Source: Dillenia suffruticosa (taxonomy: Eukaryota > Streptophyta > Magnoliopsida > Dilleniales > Dilleniaceae). Taken from it: 64,000 nt of DNA. A program made the position numbers and the translations under genes. Under the pieces are notes generated by a model. That model saw only the letters and a list, made by a program, of their open reading frames with translations, was not told the origin of the DNA and searched no databases. Location: the NCBI GenBank assembly GCA_033439265.1, contig JAVTVX010000019.1, positions 17,076,039 to 17,140,038 on the forward strand, written 5' to 3'. Positions 12,053-24,200 of the stretch are shown here, piece by piece (positions within the stretch are counted from its first letter, which is position 1; each line of letters opens with the position of its first letter).

Positions 12053-12760
12053 TCACCAAGTTTTGATATATCCTTCCATGAATTGGGCGATACATACTGT
12101 ATTATTCTCATATAAGACCGTTGATACCTCTTTTCCTAAATATAAACCACAAACTCCTCGTATGACTTGAATCACAAATCTTAACCATACACATTCATGA
12201 CTAGGTTCATGAATTATCAAAATTTCAGTATGATTAGAAAATGTGACTACTATTGTTTGTTTTATGGAATGCCATGAAATGGCAATATTATCATATGTGA
12301 ACATATATCCAATTTGTGATCGAGTATTATGAGATTCAGATAGGTACCCTGCATCTACAATTCAATTAAATTTATTTTGGATAGTTTAAAAAAATGCAGA
12401 TTCATATCATTTGTACTTTATAGGTAACAAAGTACATATTTAATCTCATTCCAATATTTTTGGACAAGAGTTATATTTCGCTAATAAGTTAGATAATGAC
12501 ATATTAGATCATGTATGACTAGTAAGATACATAAGTGCTCCAATTGTATTTAAGTATGATACTTCATGATAAAAAATTTTCTTATTATTTTCTCAAGATC
12601 GAAAAAAGTTTTTATTTACATCAAGTGACCTCACAATTATTGGGGTGATGAACAAATGTGTTTTGTTCATATAAAATGGTTTTAACACATGTTTTATATA
12701 AGTTCATTGATGCATTAGAATCTCATCTTTTAAATTTTCTATCTGTAATTTAATACAAAA
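12053..12760 (-). pseudogene. Copia RT end and RNase H remnant
   Basis: The minus strand reads VRSLDVNKNFFRS, then ALMYLTSHT and LLAKYNSCPKILE (12420-12640), the end of a Copia RT. Next comes AISWHSIKQTIVVTFSNHTE with EPSHECVWLR (12053-12304), a clear Copia RNase H (consensus ISWRSxKQTxVAxSSxxAE). Several stops interrupt the RT part. The RNase H stretch is still open over 83 codons. Confidence 0.85.
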
Positions 12761-13899
12761 TTTTATCTTTTCAAAATCTTTTATCTTAAATTCTCTATTC
12801 AAACACTCTACTGTTTTTAGTAAGCTATAACAACATCTATTAAACACAAATTCTCTATTCAACCACTCTGCTTCTCAAATTTTGTCATACAACTAAACTG
12901 TAACGACATCATTAAATACAAATTGAATCCCTTTTGTATAGGCAAACTGATTAGAAATCGAAAATAGTCATATCCACCACAATAGAATATGTCATATATA
13001 ATTAATACGGGGTTTTTGTGAAAATTCTTGTATAACTAAACGTGTTTTGTCTCTTATAATTTCACCTTTCTCATTTCATTTTCGCACAAAAACTCATTTG
13101 TATCTCATTGGTTTTAGGTGTATGAACTATTGGTCCAAAAATTTTTCTTTTGTTAAGAGATTTCAGTTCTACCTCAATTGTATCTTTTCATTTTGACCAA
13201 CCATGTCTATAGTGCATTCCTCAATAGATTTTAGTTCAAAATCCTCATTTTTATTCTCAATATTCATTGTTATATAATATGCAAAAACGTCATCAACATT
13301 GATATTATTTCGGTTCCATATTTCTCCGGTCATAACATAATTTGTTAAGATTTCATGATTAATAATATTTTCAAGTATCTGATATTCTTCTGAAATATTG
13401 TCTATGGCTGGTATCCCTTTACCACATATAATATTCTCGTTTAGACCATCTAATTTTTTTGCCCCTTTTCTATCTCAAAAATTTGTATCTTTAAAATCGA
13501 TCGATCTACCATGTTTTACACGTGTTTTAAACTCATTAACAATACTATATTATCTTTCAGAAACATAATCATAATAGGAGTATTAACAACCGAAATATGT
13601 GACTTAATCACTCTTTCCTACTCAATAAATGCGTCTAATAGCTGATTTGTTAAACTTTGTAAATAAATCAATTTTTAAACTTTCAGTTTACATTGTTTTA
13701 TTCGAGAATCAAAATAAAATAATGATAATTCATTTTAATAAATTTTATTGTTAAACTATTTGTTCTTTTCTCCCCCAATGTGGAGGAAAATAGACTCGTC
13801 AAAATGACAATCAACAAAATGATTTGCAAACAAATTTTCTATCATAGATTCAATATATTTAATAATCGATGAAAATTCATACCCAATATATATATCTCT

Positions 13900-14407
13900 A
13901 ATCTCCTTTTGAGTTCTCATCTTAATTTGTTGTGATGGAGTGATAGCATTCTATACGCACATTCAAAAATTCTCATATAGAAGATATTTGGTTCCTGACT
14001 ATAGGCCAAATGTAATGGGGAGAAATTATTACTTTTTATTGGCCGGATACGAATAAGTATTGCCACGTGTAAAATGGCATATCCCCAAGCAAAAAATGAT
14101 AATTTTGCTCTCATAAACAATTGTCTTTCAATCAATTAAATACGTTTAATAAGTGAATCTATTAAATCATTATGAGTGTTAACATGTGGTATAGGATATT
14201 CTACTTTTATCCCGATTGACATATAATATTTATCAAAATTTTGGGATGTAAATTCACCAATATTATTAAAACGAATTTTCTTGATTGAATAATCTGAAAA
14301 TTTGCTCGTAATCTAATTAACTGAGTAAATAATCTCGTAAACATCAGATTGTAAGTTGATAATAATGATACATGTAACCACCTAATTGATGTATCAATTA
14401 AAACCAT
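13900..14407 (-). pseudogene. Copia integrase remnant
   Basis: Minus-strand pieces LIDTSIRWLHVSLLSTYN (14350-14400) and FFAWGYAILHVAILIRIRP with SPLHLAYSQEPN (13960-14100) match the core and post-core parts of Ty1/Copia integrase. Frames are broken between and after them. Confidence 0.82.
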
Positions 14408-15013
14408 AAAATATTTGAATGGTCCACATGGTAGTTGTATAGACCTACAAATATCTCTGTATATTCATTCTAAAAATTCAAGAGATTTATAATTTATTTT
14501 AACTGATAATAGTCTCACAATTAATTTGTTTTGAGAGAAAGCAATACAAGTAAATTCATTAAATTGATAAATTTTCTAGTTCTTCAAAGAATGTTTGCAT
14601 GACTTATTTATAATTTTTTACATCATTATTGACCCGTGATGACCTAATCGATCATGTCAAACAATAAAATCATTCAATTTAGTAAATTTTTCAGTTTACT
14701 ATTATATATACTTATATTACATTTATGTGTAATACAAACAAGAGGAATATGCTGATAATTTTTCTAAAATTTTTTTATCACCCATAATTATACTCATAAT
14801 GTGAAGGTATTCAACATTTCCTTTACTTGTTAAATCAATATGGTACCTATTTTTGTGAATATTTTTAAAATTCAATATTTTTTTTTGAGACCTGATAGAA
14901 TACAGTGCATTATTTTAATCAATTTTATTCCTTCAAGCAGACATGTTTGTGCTCTATGAAGCCTTCAATTAATTTCATACTACCACTTATGGTATTAATA
15001 GTTATTTCTCCCA

Positions 15014-15340
15014 CACTACAAGAAAACACACCATCAGCGACGGAAAATTACTGACGAAAAAAAATCCGTTGGTAATAACGACGGATTTGCGATGGATTAA
15101 TATCAAACTGAATACCAAAAGATTAGCGACGGAAATATTTCCGTCACTAATCCATTGTTGTAGTGGTCTATAGTAAAAAAAAAATCTATAAATCTATCGG
15201 CGATGGATTACCGACGGAATTTTTAGTGACGAAAATTTTCTGTTGCTAATCTGTTAGTGTGATAGTGAAGGATAAAAATAAATAAATACAACTATCAGCG
15301 ACTAATTTGCGACAAATTAGCGACGAAAATTTTAGTGACG
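15014..15340. mobile_element. Decayed CACTA-type fragment nested in the Copia element
   Basis: Starts CACTACAAGAAAA at 15014, a typical CACTA terminus, followed by many variants of the GCGACGGA motif up to 15340. A TTGTAGTG at 15158-15165 could be a mutated right end of a 152-bp copy, but flanking bases do not match (CCA against GTC), and motif-rich sequence continues to 15340. The true right end is uncertain. Confidence 0.65.
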
Positions 15341-16663
15341 GATTATGAGGCATTCATCTTCTTCATCTTTTGTTGATCTCAAATTTTTTGGTAATATCCA
15401 TATCTTCTTTAAGAAAAAAAATACAAGAGATAATATTTTCCGTCTTTTCTTAGTCTTGTTTTACATTATAATTTTTCCACTTCTGATGGTTCGATAAATT
15501 TACATGACCACTTTTAGCGGTTTAATGAATTTGCATGACCACTATTATCATTATGAATAATTTTCTAACCGTGACCGTAACCTCTTCCATATTCATAATA
15601 ATACTTAAATGCATTCATTTCATGAATGGACTAGAATCATTATGTTGAATTTCATGATTTTTCATCAACAATTCATTATTTTGTTCGGTTATAAGGAGAC
15701 ATAAAATTAATTCAGATTATTTTTGAATCCCTTTTTTCGATATTACTATTGCAGGAGCAAATTCGAGGTATAAAAAGTGAATAATTTTTTCTGACATATC
15801 TTTTCCAATAATATTTTCTCCACAAAACTTTAATTGGGTTATGATTCTAAATATTACAGAATTATACTCACTATGAATTAAAATCTTGTAATTTCAAATG
15901 TACCCAATTGATTGAGATTTAAGAACGACAACCGTCTTCAGGTGGGTATATCTTTTCCATCAAATTATTGCATAAATCAAGTGAGTTTTAATAATAATAG
16001 TAACAACCATTTTCAGGTGTTCATATTTTCCTATCAAATTACTTCACAAAATCAAAAAGATTTTAATAGTAGAAATAACAACCATCTCCGCGTGGTCATA
16101 TATTTCCATTTCCATTATTATTGTTTTTTCAAATTATTTGTTTTAATCGTGTCTCTGAGACCTATTGCATCTAAATTCATTTTAATATTTAACACTCATG
16201 ACAAATAATTTTTTCCCGTAATATCAAGAGTCACAAATTCAAATTTCACAAAATTCGACATTATCAACTATAACAAGTAAGGAGAAAATAAACATATATA
16301 TTTTTAATAAAAACTTATTAATTAAATACCTAAGGTTATTACACCAAATCTATGTCTTATAAAAAATCTTTGGACCGGTAGCCTGCAAGATCTAGTTTTA
16401 ATCTATATATTTAATCAATAATAAGAGTATTAAATTAAGAAAAATTTGAATACAACAAAAATATGATAATTCCTTCTCTTATATGGAAAATCAGACTAAA
16501 TTGTAATCACAAAGTATATTTTGAAAAAAAAGAAACATGATTTTTAATAAAATCTCTATGTAAAATGACAAAGAAAAGTAACAGAAAATTTACACAAAAA
16601 AAAGTTTGTTCTTCGTTGATGAGAATTTTGTGTTCAGTTGGATAGAGTTTCATTCTAATAACA

Positions 16664-16834
16664 TGTTATAAATTAAAGAGAATACTAATAATAAAGAAGA
16701 AGAAAATAGACAGAGAAAGAGAGAAAATTCTTATTCTCATGTGTATCAAAAGAAGTTGATATCACGTGTATTTTTCTAAAATATTTACTTTCTATATGTT
16801 AGATATTCATCCAAATTTCTTAGAATTTATAATG
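16664..16834 (-). repeat. 5' LTR of the Copia element, internally deleted, with decayed primer binding site
   Basis: Aligns at both ends with the 320-bp partner LTR but is only 171 bp long. About 150 bp matching roughly 11640-11790 are missing. Just inside (16652-16663, minus strand) TGTTATTAGAAT resembles the initiator-Met primer site TGGTATCAGAGC at 8 of 12 positions. Confidence 0.75.
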
Positions 16835-17056
16835 GTAAGACTAATGAAAATAACCACGTTTTCTTTGTGACTTAGTTGGGCTTCACGTAGCTGCCCAACT
16901 CCAAACAGCCCATTTGTTTTGCTTGGGTTAGGCCGAAACGACAGGATCGATATTCCCATGCTAAATTGGACATTGAGGCATTTAAGTTTAGGGATAGTGG
17001 GCTGGGCTGGGCCATAAAAGTGTGAAAAGATGATCCGGGTCAAATCTAAACAACAA

Positions 17057-17149
17057 CTTTTTTTTCTTTTTTTTTTACAAGGATTTGAATATGAGATCAC
17101 CAAATTGAGGGAAGATGGTTTTTACCACTAGATTGTCCCCTTGGGGACA
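17057..17149 (-). mobile_element. Very short tRNA-like SINE with 12-bp TSD
   Basis: On the minus strand it opens with a small hairpin (GTCCCC AA GGGGAC), then an A-box-like TAGTGGTAAAAACC, a B-box-like CATATTCAAATCC and an A-rich tail. The body is about 73 nt. TCTAAACAACAA occurs at 17045-17056 and 17150-17161, a perfect 12-bp duplication expected from LINE-type target-primed insertion. The element at 50152-50239 is a second copy of the family. Confidence 0.8.
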
Positions 17150-17161
17150 TCTAAACAACAA

Positions 17162-17291
17162 TTAAAATTCTTTTGTTAAAATTTTGAATTCAAATTTTAA
17201 AAATAAAAAGCCAAATATTAGAAGAGTCCGACCTTAAATTTGGGTCCAATTATTTAAACTAGAATAGTTTAGATGATCGAGTACCCAAAAT

Positions 17292-17332
<41 letters not shown>

Positions 17333-18657
17333 TTTCAACCAATTAGTCAACTTTGAAGTTAACCAACCATTGACCAACTTAAAAAGTTGATTATTTTTTT
17401 GAATAATATTATTGGATAAAAATAAAACCTAATCAGATCAACTCAGCCAACAAACGGTGACTAATATTATTGAATAATATTATTTATTCCTAACCAAATC
17501 TGCATGTTCTTGTTTAGGAACCAAACTCAATGTACCATGGTGAATGGGGCATTAAAATCCAGTTGCCATTGCTGAACACTATCCAGGTTTTTTTACAAGC
17601 TTGAGCTCAATAATTCTGTTGGAAGAATTGGAATTTCAAACATCACTCTCTCGAGCAAGTTTGGGGCAGGAGGGTCCGCTGTAGCAATAGGAAGATAGAC
17701 ATTTGATGCTATTCATTTAGGGAGTAGGATTGAAGGGAGACTGATTAGTAAATTAGAAGTGTGCAATTTACTATCACCGTTTTTTTTTTTTCTTTTTTTT
17801 TTTTTTTTATATATATTAATCGATATCCAAAATCATATTTTAATTAATTTGATTCAAATACGTATCAAATCAATTTTAGAGATAATTTTTTTAATACAAT
17901 ATTTTTTATTTTTAAATTTTAAATTTGATATTTAAATAAAAATTTTAAAATCCTTGTTCAATAAAGCAATCATCTGGGACCACCTTGTTTTGTGTTCGTG
18001 TAATGTCATTTCCAAACAAAAATGACGCACACAAAGCGCCAAACATGTCACAGTGATCATTCATAAACTCCAAAACAATCTCCAACACACATATTCTTAG
18101 ATATCCAAGGCAATTATTGGACCTTATATCAAAGCGTGCAACAATGCTCCCGCCCTGTCTTTAACATCCTCCTAGGTGTCTCCACTTATGGTTTCACCAT
18201 TCACGTTTGAGATTTTATTCTTAACTCCTTCTGTGCTAGCAACTTGCTTGTCTAATTAACAATTTAGGTTTTAAGATAATGTCAAAATTCTCTAATATAA
18301 TCTTTGTTAGTTAATATGTCCGCATTTTGAATTCAAATTTTAAATGAGAGCACAATGAATGGTTAAAACATTTTTTTCACATCCCCAACTTCCCTAAAAT
18401 TGACTCTCCATTTTTCCTACGTGATTTAATTTTGCAGTTAGATTTTTCATAGTAATTAAACTCTTCGCACGTTATTGATGATGAGAGTGTATGAAGATAT
18501 TTTAGACAATTGTTTTCTACAGAGAGATTAATTCATAAAGTGAGAAATTAATTTTCTTTATCATTGAGTTCACCGGATTGTAGATTAAGCGTCGTAACAC
18601 AGTGGTAGTGGTTCAATTTCGTGATCATAATCTTAGTCATGCATTTGTTCAAGATTT
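17162..18657. other. Intergenic, no gene recognised; GA microsatellite at 17297-17331
   Basis: Mixed AT-rich sequence with a GA tract, a T-run (17779-17809) and no convincing coding frame. The stretch 18582-18650 has a vague tRNA-like look (GTGGTAGTGG, then GTTCAAGATTTC) but is too decayed to call. Confidence 0.55.
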
Positions 18658-18879
18658 CATAGCATAAAAAAAAAATACGGTTTTAGCGACGAATTTAGCG
18701 ATGAAAATTTTTAAAAAAAAAATTGTTACTAAAAACTTTAGCGACGGATTTAGCAATAAAAAATTTTTGCCGCTAATGACAGTCCCAAAAATTTAGTGAC
18801 GTAAATTATAAATCCGTCACTATTTTCACGGCCGATTTAGGGACGGAATTGGGATTTCTGTCACTAAATTTAGTGACGG

Positions 18880-19215
18880 ATCCAAAGAATCTATCGTTAA
18901 ATCATATTATATATTATTGTATTTTGTATTTATTAAATATATTTTATTTAATTATTATATTTTTATTTTATTTTATTTTATTTAAAGACGAATCCAAGAA
19001 TCCGTCGCTAAATTATATTATATATTATAATATTTTTTATTTATTAAAAATATTTTATTTAATTATTATATTTTTATTTTATTTTATTTTATTTAGCAAC
19101 GGATCCAAGAATTCATCACTAAATTATATTATATATTATTGTATTTTTTATTTATTAAATATATTTTATTTAATTATTATATTTTTATTTTATTATATAT
19201 TATTATATTTTTATT
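18880..19215. repeat. Tandem repeat, three units of 111 bp
   Basis: The string TAAATYATATTAT recurs at 18898, 19009 and 19120, so the period is 111 bp. Each unit starts with a GCGACGGATCCAA-type motif and continues as AT-rich sequence. Because 111 is a multiple of three, a 198-codon frame stays open through it. That frame is low complexity and is not counted as a gene. Confidence 0.9.
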
Positions 19216-19225
19216 TATTTAACCT

Positions 19226-19400
19226 CGACCACCTAACTTCGTCAGCCGATAACGCACTCAGACCTACAACTGCACCCACCCTGCTCACAAGCCCGGACCC
19301 GCGCCCAACGACGCCCTGCTCGGGTGCCCGCCCATGCCTCGAGCCCGGACCCACACCCGCCCAGCGCTGCCGTCCTTTACTTGGCAAAAAATGCACCTCC
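19226..19400. other. GC-rich patch inside the CACTA-like element
   Basis: A sharply C-rich segment (CCCGGACCC, GCCCGCCCATGCC) within sequence that is otherwise over 80 percent AT. It is followed by a T-run and TACTTGTTATC. The element at 7328-8423 has a comparable order: C-rich patch, T-run, TACTTATTATC. This suggests a shared family architecture. Confidence 0.6.
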
Positions 19401-20119
19401 ACCGCATCCAAAGGATTTCAAACCAACACACCATTAAAATGTTAGCAGCACCTCAACCACTAGACTACAATAATATACCTATCAGATTCCTTTTTTTTCT
19501 ACTTGTTATCTTTTCTTAACATTTTTTTAATAATAATAAAGTAATATAAAATAATATATTATTCTTTAAAAAAGATAAAATAAAATAATAAATGAATTAA
19601 AAAATATATTAATATTATTCTTTAAAAGATAAAATAAAAATAAATTACAACATATTAATTAAAAATAATAAATATGATAATTTTTTATAAAATAAAAAAT
19701 AATAAAATGCTGAATTAAAATAAAATAATAAACAAAATGTTATTAACTTACTCTAACATTTTTCTAAAAATAATAAAAATATAAAATGATTTGAAAAATA
19801 TTTGTTAGTTTAAAATATTAATAATAATGTAACTTTAAAATGTTAATAATAATGTTAGTTTACTCTAACATTTGTTATAAAATATGAATTTTATTTTATT
19901 ACTTTATATTTAAAAATCATATTTATTATTTTATAATATTTTCAATAATATTTCCAAATGACATTTTATTTTTTTCTTTATTTTATTTTTTAAATCTTTT
20001 ATTAATTTATTTTAAATACAATAAGATATAATATAATAAATATAAAACATGATAATATATAATATATTAAATAAAATATATAATAAATATAAAATATATC
20101 AATTATAAAATATAAAAAA

Positions 20120-21000
20120 AATAAAATGTTAATTTAAAAAAACCTTAAGTTTAGCGACGGATTCTAGGTAATATTTTTAAAAAATTAAATAATATTACTC
20201 TTTAAAAAATAAAAATATAAAATAATAAAATAAAATGCTAATTTAAAATATTATAAAATAATAAATATGATTAGATAATATAAATTAATAAAATAACACA
20301 ATAAAAAATAAAATAAAATATAAAATGTTAATTTCATCGCTAAATCTCTCGCTAAATAATAAAATATCAACAAAAATTATATAATACTATTTTTAAAATA
20401 TAAAAATATAAAATAATAAAATAAAATGCTATTATAAAATATTATAAAATAAGAAATATGATTAGGCAATATAAATTAATAAAATAAAATAAAATATAAA
20501 ATGTTAATTTAAAAAAATTAAGTTTAACGACGAATTTTAGTCCGTCGCTAAATAATAAAATATTTTTAAAAATTAAATAATATTATTATTTAAAAAATAA
20601 AATAAAATGTTATTTTAAAATATTATAAAATAATAAATATGATTTGGTATTATAAATTAATAAAATAAAATATAAAATGTTTATTTTAAAAAAATTAAGT
20701 TTAGCGACGGATTGCGGAATCCGTCGCTGAGTTAGCAACGGATTGCCAAATCCGTCGTTGAGTTAGCGACGTATTGCAGAATCCGTCGCTATTCTAGTTC
20801 GTCTCTAAATAATAAAATATTTTTAAAAATTAAATAATATTATTCTTTAAAAAATAAAAATATAGAATAATAATATAAAATGCTAATTTAAAATATTATA
20901 AAATAATAAATATGATTAGGTAATATAAATTAATAAAATAAAATAAAATATAAAATATTAATTTAAAAAAAATTAAGTTTAGCGACGGATTACAGAATCC
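20120..21000. repeat. Degenerate tandem repeats carrying GCGACGGA motifs
   Basis: AT-rich units beginning AAGTTTAGCGACGGA or a variant recur at about 20149, 20518, 20698 and 20976, each followed by similar AT-rich text (AAATATGATTAGGYAATATAAATTAA). At 20700-20800 the motif occurs as short inverted pairs around ATTGC. Unit lengths vary from about 180 to 370 bp. Confidence 0.7.
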
Positions 21001-22022
21001 GCTTACCAGTAATCATCAGTCTTACTTCTGCCATCCTCCGAAAACTACTGTTTGATCTACATGCTAGACGAGATAGATTGTCGAACGTAAATATATGATT
21101 TATTTTGTTTTTTACTAATGACAATAACGATTGAAGATTAACAACTAGACTTTCGAATACAATTAACCTATATGAGAGAAGCGAATGTATGTAGAAAATA
21201 AAAAACACGAATTGTGAACTCGACAGTCATGACAAATTGAAAATTATTTATTACAAATTGGTTGAATTATTTATTCTTGAAAATTGTCAAATTTGTGAGA
21301 ATTGTAATATTTAATATATATTTAATTCGATTGCATTATTTAGAATATGTTAAAAAAAGATATACGATTAAAAATATTTCTTAATAGAGTATAGAAGAAA
21401 TTTTATTCAAAAATTAGTCATAAATTTTGAAATTTCGGTAATAAATTAGCGACGAATTTAACCATAAATATTTTATTTGTAACTAATTAGCGATAAATTT
21501 TGTCATGAATATTTTTTTGTGACTAATTCATGACGAATTTAGCCACGAATTTTGAAGTTTATTACTAAATTTTATGACAAATATTTTTACAGTAACTAAT
21601 TAACGACGAAAAATTTTTGTTACTAATTAATGACAAAATTTGCCATGAAAATTTTTCGTGGCTAAATTTGGCAATGAAATTTGTAACGAAATATTTTCAT
21701 TGCTAAATTTTGGGCCAGATAATAGAATTCATGACAAAATTTAGTCACAAAATTTCTATTCGTTACTAATTAGCGATAAATTTACAACGAACAATTTTTT
21801 GTCGCCAATTACCGACGGATTTAGTGACGAAAGTTTTTTCATCGTCAATTAGTAATGAATTTAACCACGAATAATATATCCGTTACTAATTTAGCCACAG
21901 ATACTTTTTTGTCACTAATTTCGTTACTAATTAGCAACAAAAAAAATTTCGTCACTAAATCCATCGCAAAATAATGACAAATTTTTTTCGTCGCTAAAAC
22001 CGTATTTTTTTATATTGCAGTT

Positions 22023-22649
22023 CGATTAATTTTGAAAACTTACACATAGAGATATTTATCTCCAAAAATTTTGATGATTTAATTTTCATGTTTCCGCATA
22101 CATATGTAGAATAAATCTAATATCGGTATCAGAGTATATTTAGATTTATTTTAAAAAATTTTCAGAATTTTTTTTTTGTATAAAATGTGTAGAGTAAAAA
22201 TTTTATATTTCGAATCACGAATGAGTTTTGTGAATTCAAAAATAACACAAGATTATCCATGATCCAAGGAAAATAAATATGATTTTTATTTAATTTTTAA
22301 AGTATGTTTAAGCTATAAAACTGTCGGTCAAAGTTCTGGCCACGAACAATCACCCGAACACAAAACCTTAAATCTGTCAAGTTAGAGAATGAATTTATAT
22401 GTGAAAATATTCTAAAAATATTCATTATGTTCTGATCTATAATTTTGATATATATTATTTGTGTGATTTGGTTGGCAAAATGTGAGTTTCTCCGTGGTCG
22501 CAAAGGGTCACGATGGAGAATTTCAAATCGCCGTATTTAGCACGTGATTTTCTCAAAAATCGAGTTAAGAATAAATTTGGGAGATTTAGTTTCACTTTCC
22601 AATTGAAATCGCCATGCAAAGAGGATGGAAATTTGGATTTATGGTAGTG
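22023..22649. other. Intergenic AT-rich, nothing recognised
   Basis: No coding frame or bounded repeat was recognised in this stretch. Confidence 0.5.
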
Positions 22650-22800
22650 GGGTCACACAGACCTAGTTGTAGGGAGTTGGATGAAGAAGACCCGACCCGA
22701 CCCGACCCAACCGTGCTACTGTAGCAGGACTAGCCTGGTTTGGTTCCGACCCAATTTTTCCCAGGCCGCCCGGCCGGAACCGACCCATGCCAAACTCTAG
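22650..22800 (-). mobile_element. Possible hAT-type terminal fragment
   Basis: On the minus strand it begins CTAGAGTTTGGCATGGGTCG and continues with CGG-rich text and GGGTCGGGTCGGGTC pentamers. Many plant non-autonomous hAT elements start with TAGRGTTGGCA followed by CCGG-rich sequence. No opposite end or 8-bp TSD was found, so it is a fragment at best. Confidence 0.35.
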
Positions 22801-24200
22801 TTTGTTTGCTTTATAATAAATTAAAGTTTAAACTTTCCTTCAAAAATTGGTTACATAACTTTTAGATAATTAGAATAAATCAATTGTAAATCAAAAAATT
22901 TATCATTTCTCGGAGAACTTCATCTAAAACTACCACATAATATAACAAGCGATTGATTGAATGGTTGGCTAGGATTTGGTCGAGTTCCTTTTTAACCCTT
23001 GGTTTCACAATATGCCCTAGGTGTTGAGACAATGAAGTAGTAAGGTTATAAAACCTTCATCCATGTAATGCCCAATTAGGGTCGCCATTTGTGCATATGT
23101 TATGCCGTGACGAGTAAAAACCTTATCACCATATGTGGCGCCAACAGTTTGAGCAGTTGTGTGCAATGTTGCAGCCTGTGAGGTTGTGTTTTCGGGCTTA
23201 AGCCCGAAAATTGTCACGGAAGTGACAATTCTTGTGGTTGTTGATTTGGGGTTGCCGAGTTCTCCGCTCTCTCACGACCCGATGGCAATGATAAATTGGT
23301 CTGAAAGATGTTGCTCGAGTACTTTTCTTCACTGACCGATTAGGAATATGCATCTTTTGTTTTAGGTTTTTGGCTGATCTTAGTTGTACACGATGATTCG
23401 GATCAGGCTTATTGAGGAACTCCTGATTCGTACTGTTATCCGGAGATTCCACCGACGGAGTGACTCTGCGCACCCATTGTAGGCTCAAGATGCTTGAGGA
23501 AGTCTTTAGTCTTCATGTTTGGGATAAAATATAAATAAATAGGTTTTAAAAATAAAGAACAGGCACAAACTTTATTATAATTTGCACAAAACGAAAAACA
23601 TTAGCATCCCTAACAACTAATTGAAGCATGTAAAGTTGTCAAATTTATCTCTCAGAAACAGTTCAAGCGAGAGAATCCTCCACTTATTCAATCCCCCGCT
23701 TGATTACATCTCTTTGTATAAAAAATAAAATAAAATTACCTAATTTGGCCTATGAAACACTATTGATTAACTCCTTAAAAACTAATAAGAATTACAAACA
23801 GAAATTTTTGGTTGTTGGGCAGAGATGTCCCTTACTGGATTACTCCATTCCCCTTTTATAGCATGTCAAATTTGATCCAGTCGTGACTTGTAGATTCCTC
23901 TTATACAAATTTAAAATCAGTTCAAACAAATCTCACCATATTAACTTCTTGATAGAACTAAAAAGTCAATTTATCTGAATTCAAATATATTTTTCACCAA
24001 ATTCATTATTATTGTCCAATTTGAGCCCGAAAGGATATATTAATTACAGCGGCCAATCCAATCGTTCCAAAATTTGATAATCACCGGAGTACAAATAGAT
24101 ATTACAAGGAGCTGGACCCATCTTAACCCAATAATTGCACAAGCTGCGATAACCCACTCCAAAACAAAAAAAAAAAACCCATTAAGTGACATTTATCAAC
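22801..24200. other. bHLH gene 3' flank with unidentified repeat-like sequence
   Basis: From 23017 to 23490 the minus strand has two short open frames of balanced base composition (for example VTPSVESPDNSTNQEF) next to TTGGCGCCACATATGG. This has the flavour of LTR-element debris but is not identifiable. 23500-24200 is AT-rich and should include the 3' UTR of the bHLH gene. Confidence 0.4.

Larger units (their letters stand above)
11545..16834 (-). mobile_element. Degenerate Ty1/Copia retrotransposon with GTAAG TSD
   Basis: Homologous LTRs (11545-11864 and 16664-16834) flank minus-strand remnants in the order gag, integrase, RT, RNase H, the Ty1/Copia order. The outer bases 11540-11544 and 16835-16839 are both GTAAG, a 5-bp target duplication. 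All coding parts carry many stops. A CACTA-type fragment (15014-15340) interrupts the 5' part. By eye, aligned LTR sections differ at roughly one base in six, so the insertion is old. Confidence 0.9.
18658..22022. mobile_element. Large CACTA-like element with inverted ends and GCGACGGA-rich arms
   Basis: The two ends are inverted copies around ATACGGTTTTAGCGACG (left from about 18674, right ending near 22006). Outside it, CATAGCA (left) and, inverted, AACTGCA (right) may be decayed forms of a CACTGCA start. Both arms are dense with TTAGCGACGGA-type motifs (18680-18900; 21420-22010). The centre has 111-bp tandem repeats, a GC-rich patch and further AT-rich repeats. No transposase was seen. No 3-bp TSD is visible, so limits are good to about 10 bp. 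Confidence 0.75.

Noticed and set aside
18849-19445. 198-codon plus-strand frame as a gene
   Set aside because: It is made by three 111-bp AT-rich repeats and a GC patch inside a transposon; the peptide is Ile/Tyr/Phe/Leu-rich repeat text with no domain.
23017-23490. Minus-strand frames as a host gene
   Set aside because: Short, broken into two frames, close to LTR-debris-like sequence and without a recognisable domain.
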